A stretch of 6,163 nt of DNA from Planctomycetota bacterium (GCA_021784975.1 JAJYGU010000413.1:1-6163), one strand, 5' to 3'; numbered from the stretch's first letter, positions 1 to 5,904 are shown. Program-made: numbers and translations. Notes: generated by a model not told the origin, from the letters alone.

Positions 1-297
1 ACCGCCTTCATCAGCCCCTATCGGGTGGATCGCGATCGGGTCCGGGCCCTGTTGCCCGAGGGCGACTTTGTCGAAATCTTCGTCGATGCGCCGATTGAGG
101 TGTGCGAAGCCCGAGACCCCAAGGGACTGTACAAGAAGGCGCGGGCTGGAGAGCTGAAGGGGTTCACCGGCATCGGCGACCCCTATGAGTCGCCTTTGAA
201 GCCGGAGCTGGTCTTGGATGCTGCCGCCAAGTCGGCCGAAGTCCTTGCTGAGGAGGTAATTGGGTATCTTAAGGCGACTGGGAAAATACGCTCATGA
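1..297 (+). CDS. cysC: Adenylylsulfate (APS) kinase, C-terminal part, cut by window start
   Basis: Ninety-eight residues are visible, read in frame from base 1 to a TGA at 295-297. APS kinase phosphorylates adenosine 5'-phosphosulfate at the 3' position with ATP to give PAPS, the activated sulfate used for assimilation and sulfation, in the cytosol. The fragment opens with TAFISPYR, the FISP motif of the family. It continues with the conserved stretches IFVDAPIEVCEARDPKGLY, KKARAGELKGFTGI and DPYE, which form the lid and nucleotide/APS-binding side of the P-loop fold. The N-terminal half with the Walker A loop lies outside the window. A stand-alone kinase is about 200 residues, so roughly half is present. 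A CysN-CysC fusion cannot be excluded because only the C-terminus is seen. The family assignment is very secure. No convincing terminator follows it. Confidence 0.93.
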   Translation, partial: TAFISPYRVDRDRVRALLPEGDFVEIFVDAPIEVCEARDPKGLYKKARAGELKGFTGIGDPYESPLKPELVLDAAAKSAEVLAEEVIGYLKATGKIRS

Positions 298-364
298 GTT
301 CGGTCGACGAGGTTGGCAAGCGGGGTTCCGCGAACCTGCCCGTTCGCCCGTTTAGGAAGTGGGA

Positions 365-392
365 TTGACTTCTTTTCCAACTGCTTTACATT
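365..392 (+). promoter_or_regulatory. Candidate sigma70-type promoter upstream of first BON gene
   Basis: TTGACT (365-370, five of six matches to TTGACA) is separated by 16 bases from TACATT (387-392, four of six matches to TATAAT). It sits in a locally AT-richer stretch of the 201-base gap between the APS kinase gene and the first BON gene. Transcription would begin near 399, giving a leader of about 100 bases. This is a sequence match only. Planctomycete promoters are poorly defined, and chance matches of this quality are common. Confidence 0.35.
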
Positions 393-498
393 GGTAGTTG
401 GTAAGGGCTGCCCATTTGTGGCGGGGTCAGTGTCGGGCCTTTCGAGTAGGGGATCGACCGAATTCCGGCGCGCAAGTCATGGAGTGGGGCGCCTTTTC

Positions 499-735
499 AT
501 GGCCACAACCATTGGCGAAAGCGTACAGCCGCGGGCGCAAGCCGCCCTGAGCAGCAGTCCATTCTACGAGCTGCGCGAACTTCGCGTCGCCCAGCAAAAC
601 GGCGCGCTGCTGATTTCCGGGTCTGTGTCGAGCTTCTACCACAAGCAGTTGGCCCAGGAGGTGGTGCGATCGGTGTGCGAGGGCATCGAAGTGGTAAACT
701 CCATCCGGGTTGAGCTAGAGGAGGAAGACGCTTAG
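499..735 (+). CDS. Small BON-domain protein (first of a tandem pair)
   Basis: This is a 78-residue protein. Residues about 22-73 match a single BON domain, a small alpha/beta fold associated with binding phospholipid membranes or other ligands. The recognisable features are a short strand (LRELRV), the turn NGALLISGSVSSFY, a helix (HKQLAQEVVRSV) and a closing strand VVNSIRVEL. There is no signal peptide or membrane segment, so it is predicted to be cytosolic. The ATG at 499 is chosen because the reading frame upstream (open back to 313) does not look like protein of this family. A GGAG at 481-484 is too far away (14 bases) to be a good Shine-Dalgarno site. The next gene downstream is a paralogue sharing the KQLAQ-VV helix core. 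The exact function is unknown. The protein resembles BON proteins that stand alone rather than being fused to OsmY or secretin domains. Confidence 0.75.
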   Translation: MATTIGESVQPRAQAALSSSPFYELRELRVAQQNGALLISGSVSSFYHKQLAQEVVRSVCEGIEVVNSIRVELEEEDA

Positions 736-814
736 CAAACCGTCCAAAGAGATCGCAGCGAAGGTTGCCGAGCAAATCGCATATTTGTCGAATGTTCGCT
801 GAAGCACGCAGGAG

Positions 815-868
815 AAAGGAGGTCCCTGCTTTTGCAAGGTGTCGGTCGGACAAAGTGAATTGTCCGAC
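815..868 (+). promoter_or_regulatory. Possible leader ORF and hairpin in the spacer before the second BON gene
   Basis: AAAGGAGGT (815-823) is a near-perfect Shine-Dalgarno sequence, but no start codon for the BON frame lies within reach of it. Eight bases further on, a TTG at 832 opens an eight-codon frame (MQGVGRTK) ending at TGA 856-858. That stop lies inside the six-base loop (854-859) of a perfect 9-bp inverted repeat, GTCGGACAA at 845-853 with TTGTCCGAC at 860-868. The repeat ends three bases before the Shine-Dalgarno of the BON gene at 888. The arrangement looks like a translated leader controlling a hairpin, but a protein-binding operator at the palindrome is equally possible. The bases are seen directly; the regulatory role is inferred. 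Confidence 0.4.
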
Positions 869-871
869 GGC

Positions 872-879
872 AGGAGAGG
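872..879 (+). promoter_or_regulatory. Ribosome binding site of second BON gene
   Basis: AGGAGAGG lies eight bases before the ATG at 888. It decides the start of the second BON gene, since the frame is open further upstream to 765 (TTG) and includes an ATG at 792. It begins three bases after a perfect 9-bp inverted repeat, so RNA folding could affect its accessibility. Confidence 0.65.
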
Positions 880-887
880 ACAGGAAC

Positions 888-1175
888 ATGGATGACAGGG
901 AGGAATTGTCGGCCGCGGCCCGCGACCGCGACCAGGACTTTTGTGTGGGCTCTGCGGAAACCGCCGAGGAGGCCGAAGTGCTGGCGGCCTCGATTGAAAG
1001 GGCCGTGCAGAACGAGACCGGCCATGGTGTCGACGATTTGACCGTCGAGGTCAGCCCCCAGGGGATCCTGCTGCGCGGCCGCTGCGACAGCTACTACTGC
1101 AAGCAGTTGGCCCAACACGTAGTCATGGGCATGCGGGCCGGCGACCGGCTGTTGAATCACATCGAGGTCTCCTGA
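888..1175 (+). CDS. Small BON-domain protein (second of a tandem pair)
   Basis: This is a 95-residue protein. Residues about 50-95 form a BON-type domain: strand LTVEV, turn SPQGILLRGRCDSYY, helix CKQLAQHVVMGM, then LLNHIEVS at the very C-terminus. The first 48 residues are acidic and charged, rich in Asp, Glu, Arg and Ala, and have no recognised domain; they could form helix. There is no signal peptide or membrane segment. The domain is clearly paralogous to that of the preceding small gene: both carry aromatic-x-KQLAQ-x-VV and end in an NxI(R/E)V strand. The ATG at 888 is chosen because of the good AGGAGAGG eight bases upstream. The ligand and role are unknown. The stop lies 71 bases before the preferred start of the phosphohexomutase gene, so cotranscription with it is likely. 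Confidence 0.78.
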   Translation: MDDREELSAAARDRDQDFCVGSAETAEEAEVLAASIERAVQNETGHGVDDLTVEVSPQGILLRGRCDSYYCKQLAQHVVMGMRAGDRLLNHIEVS

Positions 1176-1246
1176 CCAGCGGTGTGGATCGCGCGACGGA
1201 AGCCTGTCGGCGCCGCGTGCTAGCTTTGCAAGCATATCTTTTGCCA

Positions 1247-2584
1247 GTGACGGAACCGATCATCACTGTCTCCGGGCTGCGCGGTATTGTCGGCGATACG
1301 CTGACGCCGGAAGTGGCCATTCGCTACGCGGCCGCCTTCGCCGCCCTGGCGTCGCCGGGAGCCATCGCGGTCAGCCGCGACGGGCGCGGCTCGGGCGAGA
1401 TGCTCTCCGAGGCGATCCGCGCCGGTCTGCGGGCAGTCGGGCGGGCTACGATCGACGCCGGAGTGCTGGCCACGCCGACGGCCGGCGTGTTGGTCCGGCA
1501 TTTACACGCCGCCGGCGGCATCCAGATCACCGCCAGCCATAACCCCTCGCCCTACAACGGCCTGAAACTATTCTCCGCCGAGGGCCGCGTCATTCCCGCC
1601 CGACCCGGCCAACAAGTGCTCGACCAGTATCGCCACGCAAGGCCGGCCTGGGTCCCGCACGACCAAATCGGCGAGGAACTGGAGGACGACGACCCCCACG
1701 AGCCGCATCTGCGGGCGGTGCTCAAGACGGTCGACGTACCCCGGATCCGTGGCCGCCGCTTCCGCGTGCTCCTGGACTCGAATCGCGGGGCCGGGGGGGC
1801 ACTGGGACGACGCCTGCTGGAAGAACTTGATTGCTGCGTGACCATTTTGGGCGAACGGCCCGACGGACAATTTGAGCACCCGCCCGAACCCACCGCCGAA
1901 AGCCTCTCCAGCGTGCTCAGCCGGGTGTTGGAATGCGGCGCCGAGGTCGGCTTCTGCCAGGATCCCGATGCCGATCGCCTGGCGGTGATCGACGAGAACG
2001 GCCGCTACGTGGGCGAGGAGTATACGCTGGCGATGTGCGTCGATCACGTGTTGCGCGGGCGAAAAGGACCGGTGGCGGCCAACTGCGCCACCAGCCGCAT
2101 GACGGAAGACCTCGCCAAGCGATACGGCGTGCCCTATCTGCGGACCGCCGTGGGCGAAGCCAATGTGGTCGACGGCATGCTCGCCCGCCAGGCGATCTTC
2201 GGCGGCGAAGGCAACGGCGGCCCGATCGACCCGCGGGTGGGCTACGTCCGCGACAGCTTTGTGGGCATGACGCAACTGCTCGATGCCATGGCGACCCGCG
2301 AAAAGAAAATCAGCCAATTGGCGGGCGAACTGCCGCATTACGAGATCGTCAAGACGAAGTTCACCCTGCCCGCTGAACGGCTGCCGCCCCTGCTCGACGC
2401 CGTCGAAAAGCGGTTTACCGATGCCACTAACGACCGGCAGGACGGTCTGCGGCTGGACTGGCCCGACCGTTGGCTCCTGGTTCGCGGCAGCAACACCGAG
2501 CCGATCGTCCGCGCCATCGCCGAAGCCCCCACCGCCGCGGAAGCGGTGGAGTTGTGCCGGGCGGTGGCGGAAATGGCACACTAA
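1247..2584 (+). CDS. glmM: Phosphohexomutase, phosphoglucosamine mutase type (GlmM-like)
   Basis: This protein belongs to the alpha-D-phosphohexomutase superfamily, which moves a phosphate between C6 and C1 of a hexose through a phosphoserine intermediate. The likely reaction is glucosamine-6-phosphate to glucosamine-1-phosphate, feeding UDP-GlcNAc for envelope polymers. Numbered from the GTG at 1247 (445 residues), the catalytic loop is TASHNP with phospho-acceptor Ser97. The metal loop is DPDADR at 239-244 (Asp239, 241, 243). The sugar-recognition loop is GEGNGG at 320-325. The C-terminal phosphate-binding loop is RGSNTEP at 413-419. All four domains are present and the length is normal. 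The frame is open to a GTG at 1184, but family-like sequence begins at EPIITVSGLRGIVG, which favours 1247; neither start has a good Shine-Dalgarno. The GEGNGG loop differs from the GEXSGH of typical bacterial GlmM and PGM/PMM enzymes and recalls archaeal-type members. Phosphomannomutase or phosphoglucomutase activity therefore remains possible. Confidence 0.9.
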   Translation: MTEPIITVSGLRGIVGDTLTPEVAIRYAAAFAALASPGAIAVSRDGRGSGEMLSEAIRAGLRAVGRATIDAGVLATPTAGVLVRHLHAAGGIQITASHNPSPYNGLKLFSAEGRVIPARPGQQVLDQYRHARPAWVPHDQIGEELEDDDPHEPHLRAVLKTVDVPRIRGRRFRVLLDSNRGAGGALGRRLLEELDCCVTILGERPDGQFEHPPEPTAESLSSVLSRVLECGAEVGFCQDPDADRLAVIDENGRYVGEEYTLAMCVDHVLRGRKGPVAANCATSRMTEDLAKRYGVPYLRTAVGEANVVDGMLARQAIFGGEGNGGPIDPRVGYVRDSFVGMTQLLDAMATREKKISQLAGELPHYEIVKTKFTLPAERLPPLLDAVEKRFTDATNDRQDGLRLDWPDRWLLVRGSNTEPIVRAIAEAPTAAEAVELCRAVAEMAH

Positions 2585-2622
2585 GCATTATGCGACGGTG
2601 CCTGTCCCTTTCTCGCAAAGCC

Positions 2623-3225
2623 ATGATTGACGTTCAAGCAATTCTCGACCTGCACGAAACCACGGTGGCCCAGTGGCATACCCGCGACATCGACAATCCC
2701 TATCAGGGGTTCTTGCAGTGCGTTTGCCGGCAGCACGAGCAGAACTTCCGACTCTGGCACCAGGAGGATATCGCCCGCAGCCCGGACGTCGGGGATTCCG
2801 TAGTAGCCGAAGTGAAACGGACCATCGATCGGCTGAACCAGCGGCGGAACGATCTCATCGAGCAACTCAACGATTTCTTAATTGCGGAACTGGCGGCGGC
2901 GAAGGTGACGGCGGTGGCCGACGCCCGGCTGAACACCGAGACGCCGGGCAGCGTCATTGACCGGCTCTCGATCCTTGCCCTGCGGCTCTATCACATGGAG
3001 GAACAGGTGGCCCGCACCGACACCGGGCCGGATCATCTTGCCAAGGTGAAGGCGCGGCGGGCAATTCTTCGCGAGCAACATCACGATCTGGCGGCATCCC
3101 TCCGCGAACTGCTGGACGACATTTTCTCCGGCCGGAAACGGCTGAAGGTCTATCGCCAGTTCAAGATGTATAACGACCCGACCTTGAACCCCTATCTCTA
3201 CGCCGGAAAGCACCCGGCGGAATAG
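2623..3225 (+). CDS. DUF4254 family protein
   Basis: This is a 200-residue, mostly helical soluble protein recognised as a DUF4254 member. Its hallmarks are VCRQHEQNFRLWHQEDIARSP at about 34-54, the helix TIDRLNQRRNDLIE at about 67-80, and the signature NTETPGSVIDRLSILALR at about 104-121. A positively charged C-terminus with KMYNDPTLNPYLY ends the protein. There is no signal peptide or transmembrane segment. The biochemical function of the family is unknown. In other genomes such genes are often seen near glycosyltransferases of the heptosyltransferase type. Here the neighbour is a GlmM-like mutase 38 bases upstream, which fits an envelope or glycan setting but proves nothing. The ATG at 2623 (MIDVQAILDLHE) matches where the family normally begins. 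The in-frame ATG at 2590 would add 11 unlikely residues. No clear Shine-Dalgarno precedes either. Confidence 0.88.
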   Translation: MIDVQAILDLHETTVAQWHTRDIDNPYQGFLQCVCRQHEQNFRLWHQEDIARSPDVGDSVVAEVKRTIDRLNQRRNDLIEQLNDFLIAELAAAKVTAVADARLNTETPGSVIDRLSILALRLYHMEEQVARTDTGPDHLAKVKARRAILREQHHDLAASLRELLDDIFSGRKRLKVYRQFKMYNDPTLNPYLYAGKHPAE

Positions 3226-3329
3226 GAGCGACCCAATCTCCAGTGGGGTACTGGGAGGCAAATTTCATCGCCCATAAGCATCAAGTCAAGCGGTTCTGCG
3301 GTACGTTCGTCGCAAGAGGCCAAGAGCCG

Positions 3330-3398
3330 GGAACGCTGATGACCGCTAATCCACACTAATATGGCGCATTAGCGCAGATAAGCGAAGATCAGCGTTCC
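3330..3398. repeat. Palindromic repeat of six 10-base-phased heptamers
   Basis: The outer arms GGAACGCTGAT (3330-3340) and ATCAGCGTTCC (3388-3398) are perfect reverse complements. Between them the repeat is periodic. CGCTGAT, CGCTAAT and CACTAAT start at 3334, 3344 and 3354; ATTAGCG, ATAAGCG and ATCAGCG start at 3368, 3378 and 3388. All are variants of one heptamer, three in each orientation, spaced exactly 10 bases apart, and they mirror each other around base 3364. The seven-base centre is ATGGCGC. It resembles the dispersed ATTAGCG-type intergenic repeats I recall from planctomycetes and relatives. Whether further copies exist in this genome cannot be seen here. An RNA copy could fold into one long imperfect hairpin. 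Confidence 0.8.
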
Positions 3399-3483
3399 GT
3401 ATTTCAGAGCGCTGTCTTCGACGGACAACTCGAATATTCCTTGACTTCATACCTATGGAGAAGACGAATTTCTTCGCCCCGCC

Positions 3484-3512
3484 TTGTCAAACCAGCCGCG
3501 AACCGATACATT
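3484..3512 (+). promoter_or_regulatory. Candidate sigma70-type promoter for rplM-rpsI
   Basis: TTGTCA (3484-3489, five of six to TTGACA) and TACATT (3507-3512, four of six to TATAAT) are separated by 17 bases. Transcription would start near 3519, leaving a GC-rich leader of about 110 bases before rplM. The same TACATT hexamer occurs in the candidate promoter at 387-392. An alternative -35-like TTGACT at 3441-3446 lacks a good -10 partner. This is a sequence match only. Confidence 0.4.
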
Positions 3513-3629
3513 ACGGGTTTCCCCCGTGACGGTGGTAGTGTGCTAAGCGGGCGGGAAGGCGCGGGCTACGGCCAGCCCTGGGGCACCGGGCGGCGGAGCG
3601 CGAGTTTAGAACGGAACGGGTATATCGAC

Positions 3630-4076
3630 ATGTTACGAGCCAAAACCTACATGGCCCGGCCGGACGAAGTCGTCCCCAAGTGGTGGCTGGTCGATGCCAG
3701 CGACAAAGTGGTCGGCCGGCTGGCCAGCGATATTGCGATGATCTTGATGGGCAAGAATCGCCCCACCTACACGCCGCACGTCGACAACGGCGATTACGTG
3801 ATCGTGATCAACGTCGAGAAGGTCGTGTTCACCGGCAAGAAATGGCTGCAGAAGCGGTATGCCTGGTACACCGGCCATCCGGGGCAACATACCGAGGTTG
3901 CCGGCGAACGGCGGAAACGGCGGCCGGAGTTGATTCTCCGCGAGGCGGTGCGGCGGATGCTGCCCAAGAACAAGTTGGCCTTCAGAACCCTCGATAAGTT
4001 GAAGATTTACGTCGGCAGCGAACATCCCCACCAGGCGCAGCAGGCCGAACCGGTGGAACTCGGAAGCAAGGACTAA
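3630..4076 (+). CDS. rplM: 50S ribosomal protein L13
   Basis: This is a 148-residue L13, an early-assembling protein of the large ribosomal subunit that binds 23S rRNA. Hallmarks are WWLVDASDKVVGRLAS at about 18-33, MGKNRPTYTPHVDNGDYVIVI at about 40-60, the EKVVFTGKK strand at 63-71, YTGHPG at 80-85, and the L13 signature region VRRMLPKNKLAFRTLDKLKIY at 107-127 followed by GSEHPHQAQ. The length is usual for the family. The frame is open upstream to 3441, but the ATG at 3630 begins the family-like MLRAKTYMARPDEV, so it is preferred. No strong Shine-Dalgarno precedes it. rpsI follows 6 bases after the stop, the conserved bacterial L13-S9 arrangement. Small departures from the common signature (RRM in place of KGM, LAF in place of LGR) look like lineage variation. 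Confidence 0.96.
   Translation: MLRAKTYMARPDEVVPKWWLVDASDKVVGRLASDIAMILMGKNRPTYTPHVDNGDYVIVINVEKVVFTGKKWLQKRYAWYTGHPGQHTEVAGERRKRRPELILREAVRRMLPKNKLAFRTLDKLKIYVGSEHPHQAQQAEPVELGSKD
4068..4072 (+). promoter_or_regulatory. Ribosome binding site of rpsI
   Basis: AAGGA lies inside the last codons of rplM, 10 bases before the ATG at 4083. Together with the 6-base gap between the genes, it suggests translational coupling of S9 to L13. Confidence 0.5.
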
Positions 4077-4082
4077 CGACCC

Positions 4083-4481
4083 ATGGCAGTCACTAGCAAC
4101 GACATCCTTGGCACCGGCCGGCGCAAGACCTCGGTTGCCCGCGTGCGGATCCGGCCGGGCGAAGGCAAGATCACCATCAACAATCGCAGCCTGGATGAGT
4201 ATTTCCTCTGTATCCGGCAGCGGAAGGCGGTGGTTGCCCCGCTCGAGCAGACCGGCAAGCAAAGCGAGCTCGACGTGCTGATCCGGGTCGACGGCGGCGG
4301 CATCACCGGACAGGCCGATGCCTGCAAGCTGGGTATCGCCCGAGCGCTGAAGCAGTACGGGGCCGAACTGGCCGACGGGCTGCGGGATTCCGGCCTGCTG
4401 ACCCGCGACGGCCGCATGAAAGAGCGCAAGAAATACGGTTTCCGCGGCGCCCGGCGCGGGACCCAGTTCTCGAAGCGGTAA
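4083..4481 (+). CDS. rpsI: 30S ribosomal protein S9
   Basis: This is a 132-residue S9, a small-subunit head protein whose basic C-terminal tail reaches the P-site tRNA. The N-terminus carries GTGRRKTSVARVRIRPGEGK (10-29), followed by INNRSLDEYF. The family signature GGGITGQADACKLGIARAL occupies 71-89. The tail ends in ERKKYGFRGARRGTQFSKR, including the conserved terminal Lys-Arg. The protein is complete and of usual length. It follows rplM by 6 bases with a Shine-Dalgarno inside the end of rplM, so the two are surely one operon. The next gene starts 18 bases after its stop, too little room for an obvious terminator, and none is seen. Read-through into the oxidoreductase is therefore possible. 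Confidence 0.97.
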   Translation: MAVTSNDILGTGRRKTSVARVRIRPGEGKITINNRSLDEYFLCIRQRKAVVAPLEQTGKQSELDVLIRVDGGGITGQADACKLGIARALKQYGAELADGLRDSGLLTRDGRMKERKKYGFRGARRGTQFSKR

Positions 4482-4499
4482 CTCTTTGAAAACACTGAT

Positions 4500-5891
4500 A
4501 TGACTGCTCGCCAGGCAACCCGGCGCGACTTCTTCCGGACGACCTCCACCCTGGCAGCCGCGGCGATGGCCGCCCCCTATCGGTTTACCAGCGCGGCCGT
4601 CGGCGGCCAGGAATCGAAGAACAGCCGGCTGAACGTCGGGGCCATCGGCGTCGGCGGGCGCGGTACCGACGACGGCCGCACCGCCGCGGTCCTGGGCAAC
4701 CTGGTGGCTTGCGCCGACGTCCACCTGGGCAATGCCCGCCGCTTCGCCGCCCCGTACAAGGAGAAGTGCAAGGTCTATCAAGATTATCGGGACCTGCTCG
4801 CCCGCCAGGACATCGACGTGGTGACCATCGGCACTCCCGATCACTGGCATGTCAAGATCGCCATCGACGCGATGAAGGCCGGCAAGCACGTCTATTGCGA
4901 GAAGCCGCTGACGCTCACGGTGGCCGAGGGTGACGTGATCTGCGAGGCGGTCCGCAAATACCAGAAGACCTTCCAGGTAGGCACCCAACAGCGGAGCGAG
5001 TTCGACTTGCGGTTCCTCAAGGCGGTGGCCATCGCCCGCAGCGGCCGTCTGGGCAAGAATCTGCACGCCATCAGCTCGGTGGGCAAGGCTGGCTCGCGGG
5101 CCTCCAACAAGAAAAAGGGCTTCGGCCCCTTTGCCACCGCCCGTCCGCCGGCCGTGCTCGACTGGAACATGTGGCTGGGCCAAGCCCCCAAAGTGGCCTT
5201 CTGCCCGGAGCGGATCGGCTGGGAGTTTCGCTGGTGGTTCGAGTACTCCGGCGGTCAGGTGACCGATTGGGGCGTCCACCATACCGACATCGCCTTCTGG
5301 GCGCTGGGCGGCAAGGACGGGCAGGTGATCGAAGCGGAGCCCAAGCATTGCAAGTTCATGAGCGTGCCCCGCGAGCAGGTGCTCGCCTTCCTGTTGGGCA
5401 AGGTCCCGGCCCGGGAAATGCCGGTGGCCTTCAACGTGGTCCATGAGTTCGATGTCGACCTGAAGCTCTCCACCGGCGCCACCATCAAGCTCGTCAGCGG
5501 CGACAACCAGTTGATCCTCCAGGGAGACCGCGGCCGAATCCGCGTCAATCGCAACCGCCTCAGCGGCAAACCGGTGGAAGAGATTGGTGGCGATCCGAAG
5601 GCCCGGCGGGAAATCGAAGATCTGATGGCGGAAATCTACGGAGCCGACCTGGCCGCCGCCCGCTTCGGCCACATGTGGAACTTCTTCGACTGCATCCGCA
5701 CGGGCAAGCGGCCGGTGGCCAACGTGTGGGACCACGTCCGCGCGGTCAACGCCTGCCACTTCGCCAACATCGCCATGCTGGTGGGCCGCAAGATCCGCTG
5801 GGACCCGCAGACCAAGCAATTCAGCGGTGACCAGGAGGCCACCGCCCTTTGCCGGCGAGCGGAGCGCGAACCTTACCAGATCCACGTGTGA
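4500..5891 (+). CDS. Tat-exported Gfo/Idh/MocA family oxidoreductase
   Basis: This 463-residue protein has an N-terminal twin-arginine signal: RRDFF with Arg8-Arg9, then a hydrophobic alanine-rich segment to about residue 33. Export across the cytoplasmic membrane with a prebound nucleotide cofactor is therefore likely. The Rossmann fold starts at about residue 44 (LNVGAIGVGGRGTDD, a GxGxxG-type NAD(P) loop). The family hallmark GKHVYCEKPL lies at 128-137, with the catalytic-type Lys135. TPDHWHV at 112-118 and the C-domain motif DWGVHHTDIAFWALGG at 256-271 (His260, His261, Asp263) are typical of secreted planctomycete members. The C-terminus contains MWNFFDCIRTGKRP, another common family element. 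Such enzymes usually oxidise or reduce sugars or cyclitols; the substrate here is unknown. The gene starts at an ATG 18 bases after rpsI without a clear Shine-Dalgarno, an unexpected neighbour for ribosomal genes. It converges with the minus-strand gene 13 bases after its stop. Confidence 0.93.
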   Translation: MTARQATRRDFFRTTSTLAAAAMAAPYRFTSAAVGGQESKNSRLNVGAIGVGGRGTDDGRTAAVLGNLVACADVHLGNARRFAAPYKEKCKVYQDYRDLLARQDIDVVTIGTPDHWHVKIAIDAMKAGKHVYCEKPLTLTVAEGDVICEAVRKYQKTFQVGTQQRSEFDLRFLKAVAIARSGRLGKNLHAISSVGKAGSRASNKKKGFGPFATARPPAVLDWNMWLGQAPKVAFCPERIGWEFRWWFEYSGGQVTDWGVHHTDIAFWALGGKDGQVIEAEPKHCKFMSVPREQVLAFLLGKVPAREMPVAFNVVHEFDVDLKLSTGATIKLVSGDNQLILQGDRGRIRVNRNRLSGKPVEEIGGDPKARREIEDLMAEIYGADLAAARFGHMWNFFDCIRTGKRPVANVWDHVRAVNACHFANIAMLVGRKIRWDPQTKQFSGDQEATALCRRAEREPYQIHV

Positions 5892-5904
5892 GTTTTGCGT
5901 GCCG

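Larger units (their letters stand above)
3226..3629. other. Intergenic region between DUF4254 gene and rplM
   Basis: No credible gene is seen in these 404 bases. The frame upstream of rplM is open back to 3441, but its translation has no ribosomal-protein character. The region contains a symmetric palindromic repeat at 3330-3398 and a candidate promoter at 3484-3512. A GC-rich stretch at about 3545-3600 contains a short stem (GGGCT at 3563-3567 with AGCCC at 3574-3578) that would lie in the rplM leader. No T-tract terminator follows the DUF4254 gene. The length and content suggest a transcription-unit boundary before the ribosomal genes. Confidence 0.7.

Noticed and set aside
324..336. Short stem (GGTTC, loop CGC, GAACC) after the APS kinase gene as a terminator
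   Set aside because: The stem is only five base pairs and no T-run follows it.
313..498. N-terminal extension of the first BON protein
   Set aside because: The upstream residues do not resemble a signal peptide or a domain, and the stretch holds a candidate promoter. The ATG at 499 gives a compact protein with the domain close to the N-terminus.
1184..1246. N-terminal extension of the phosphohexomutase from a GTG at 1184
   Set aside because: The 21 extra residues are Arg/Ala-rich and unlike the family, which normally begins just before EPIITVSGLRG. The start at 1184 is still possible because it lies 8 bases after the BON stop and could be translationally coupled.
1933..2376. Plus-strand open frame of 147 codons inside the phosphohexomutase
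   Set aside because: It is a shifted frame within the mutase gene; the translation is Arg-rich and lacks motifs.
1568..2581. A 337-codon open frame on the minus strand opposite the phosphohexomutase
   Set aside because: The plus strand carries all catalytic motifs of the mutase. The antisense translation has no recognisable domain and its openness follows from codon bias.
3441..3629. N-terminal extension of L13 by 63 codons
   Set aside because: L13 normally starts near the ATG at 3630. The upstream translation has no ribosomal-protein character, and the region contains a candidate promoter.
3633..5885. A 750-codon open frame on the minus strand across rplM, rpsI and the oxidoreductase
   Set aside because: It lies antisense to three securely recognised genes, and its translation is low-complexity and rich in Ala, Gly, His and Val without domain motifs. 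In high-GC DNA the frame opposite real genes is often open by codon bias.
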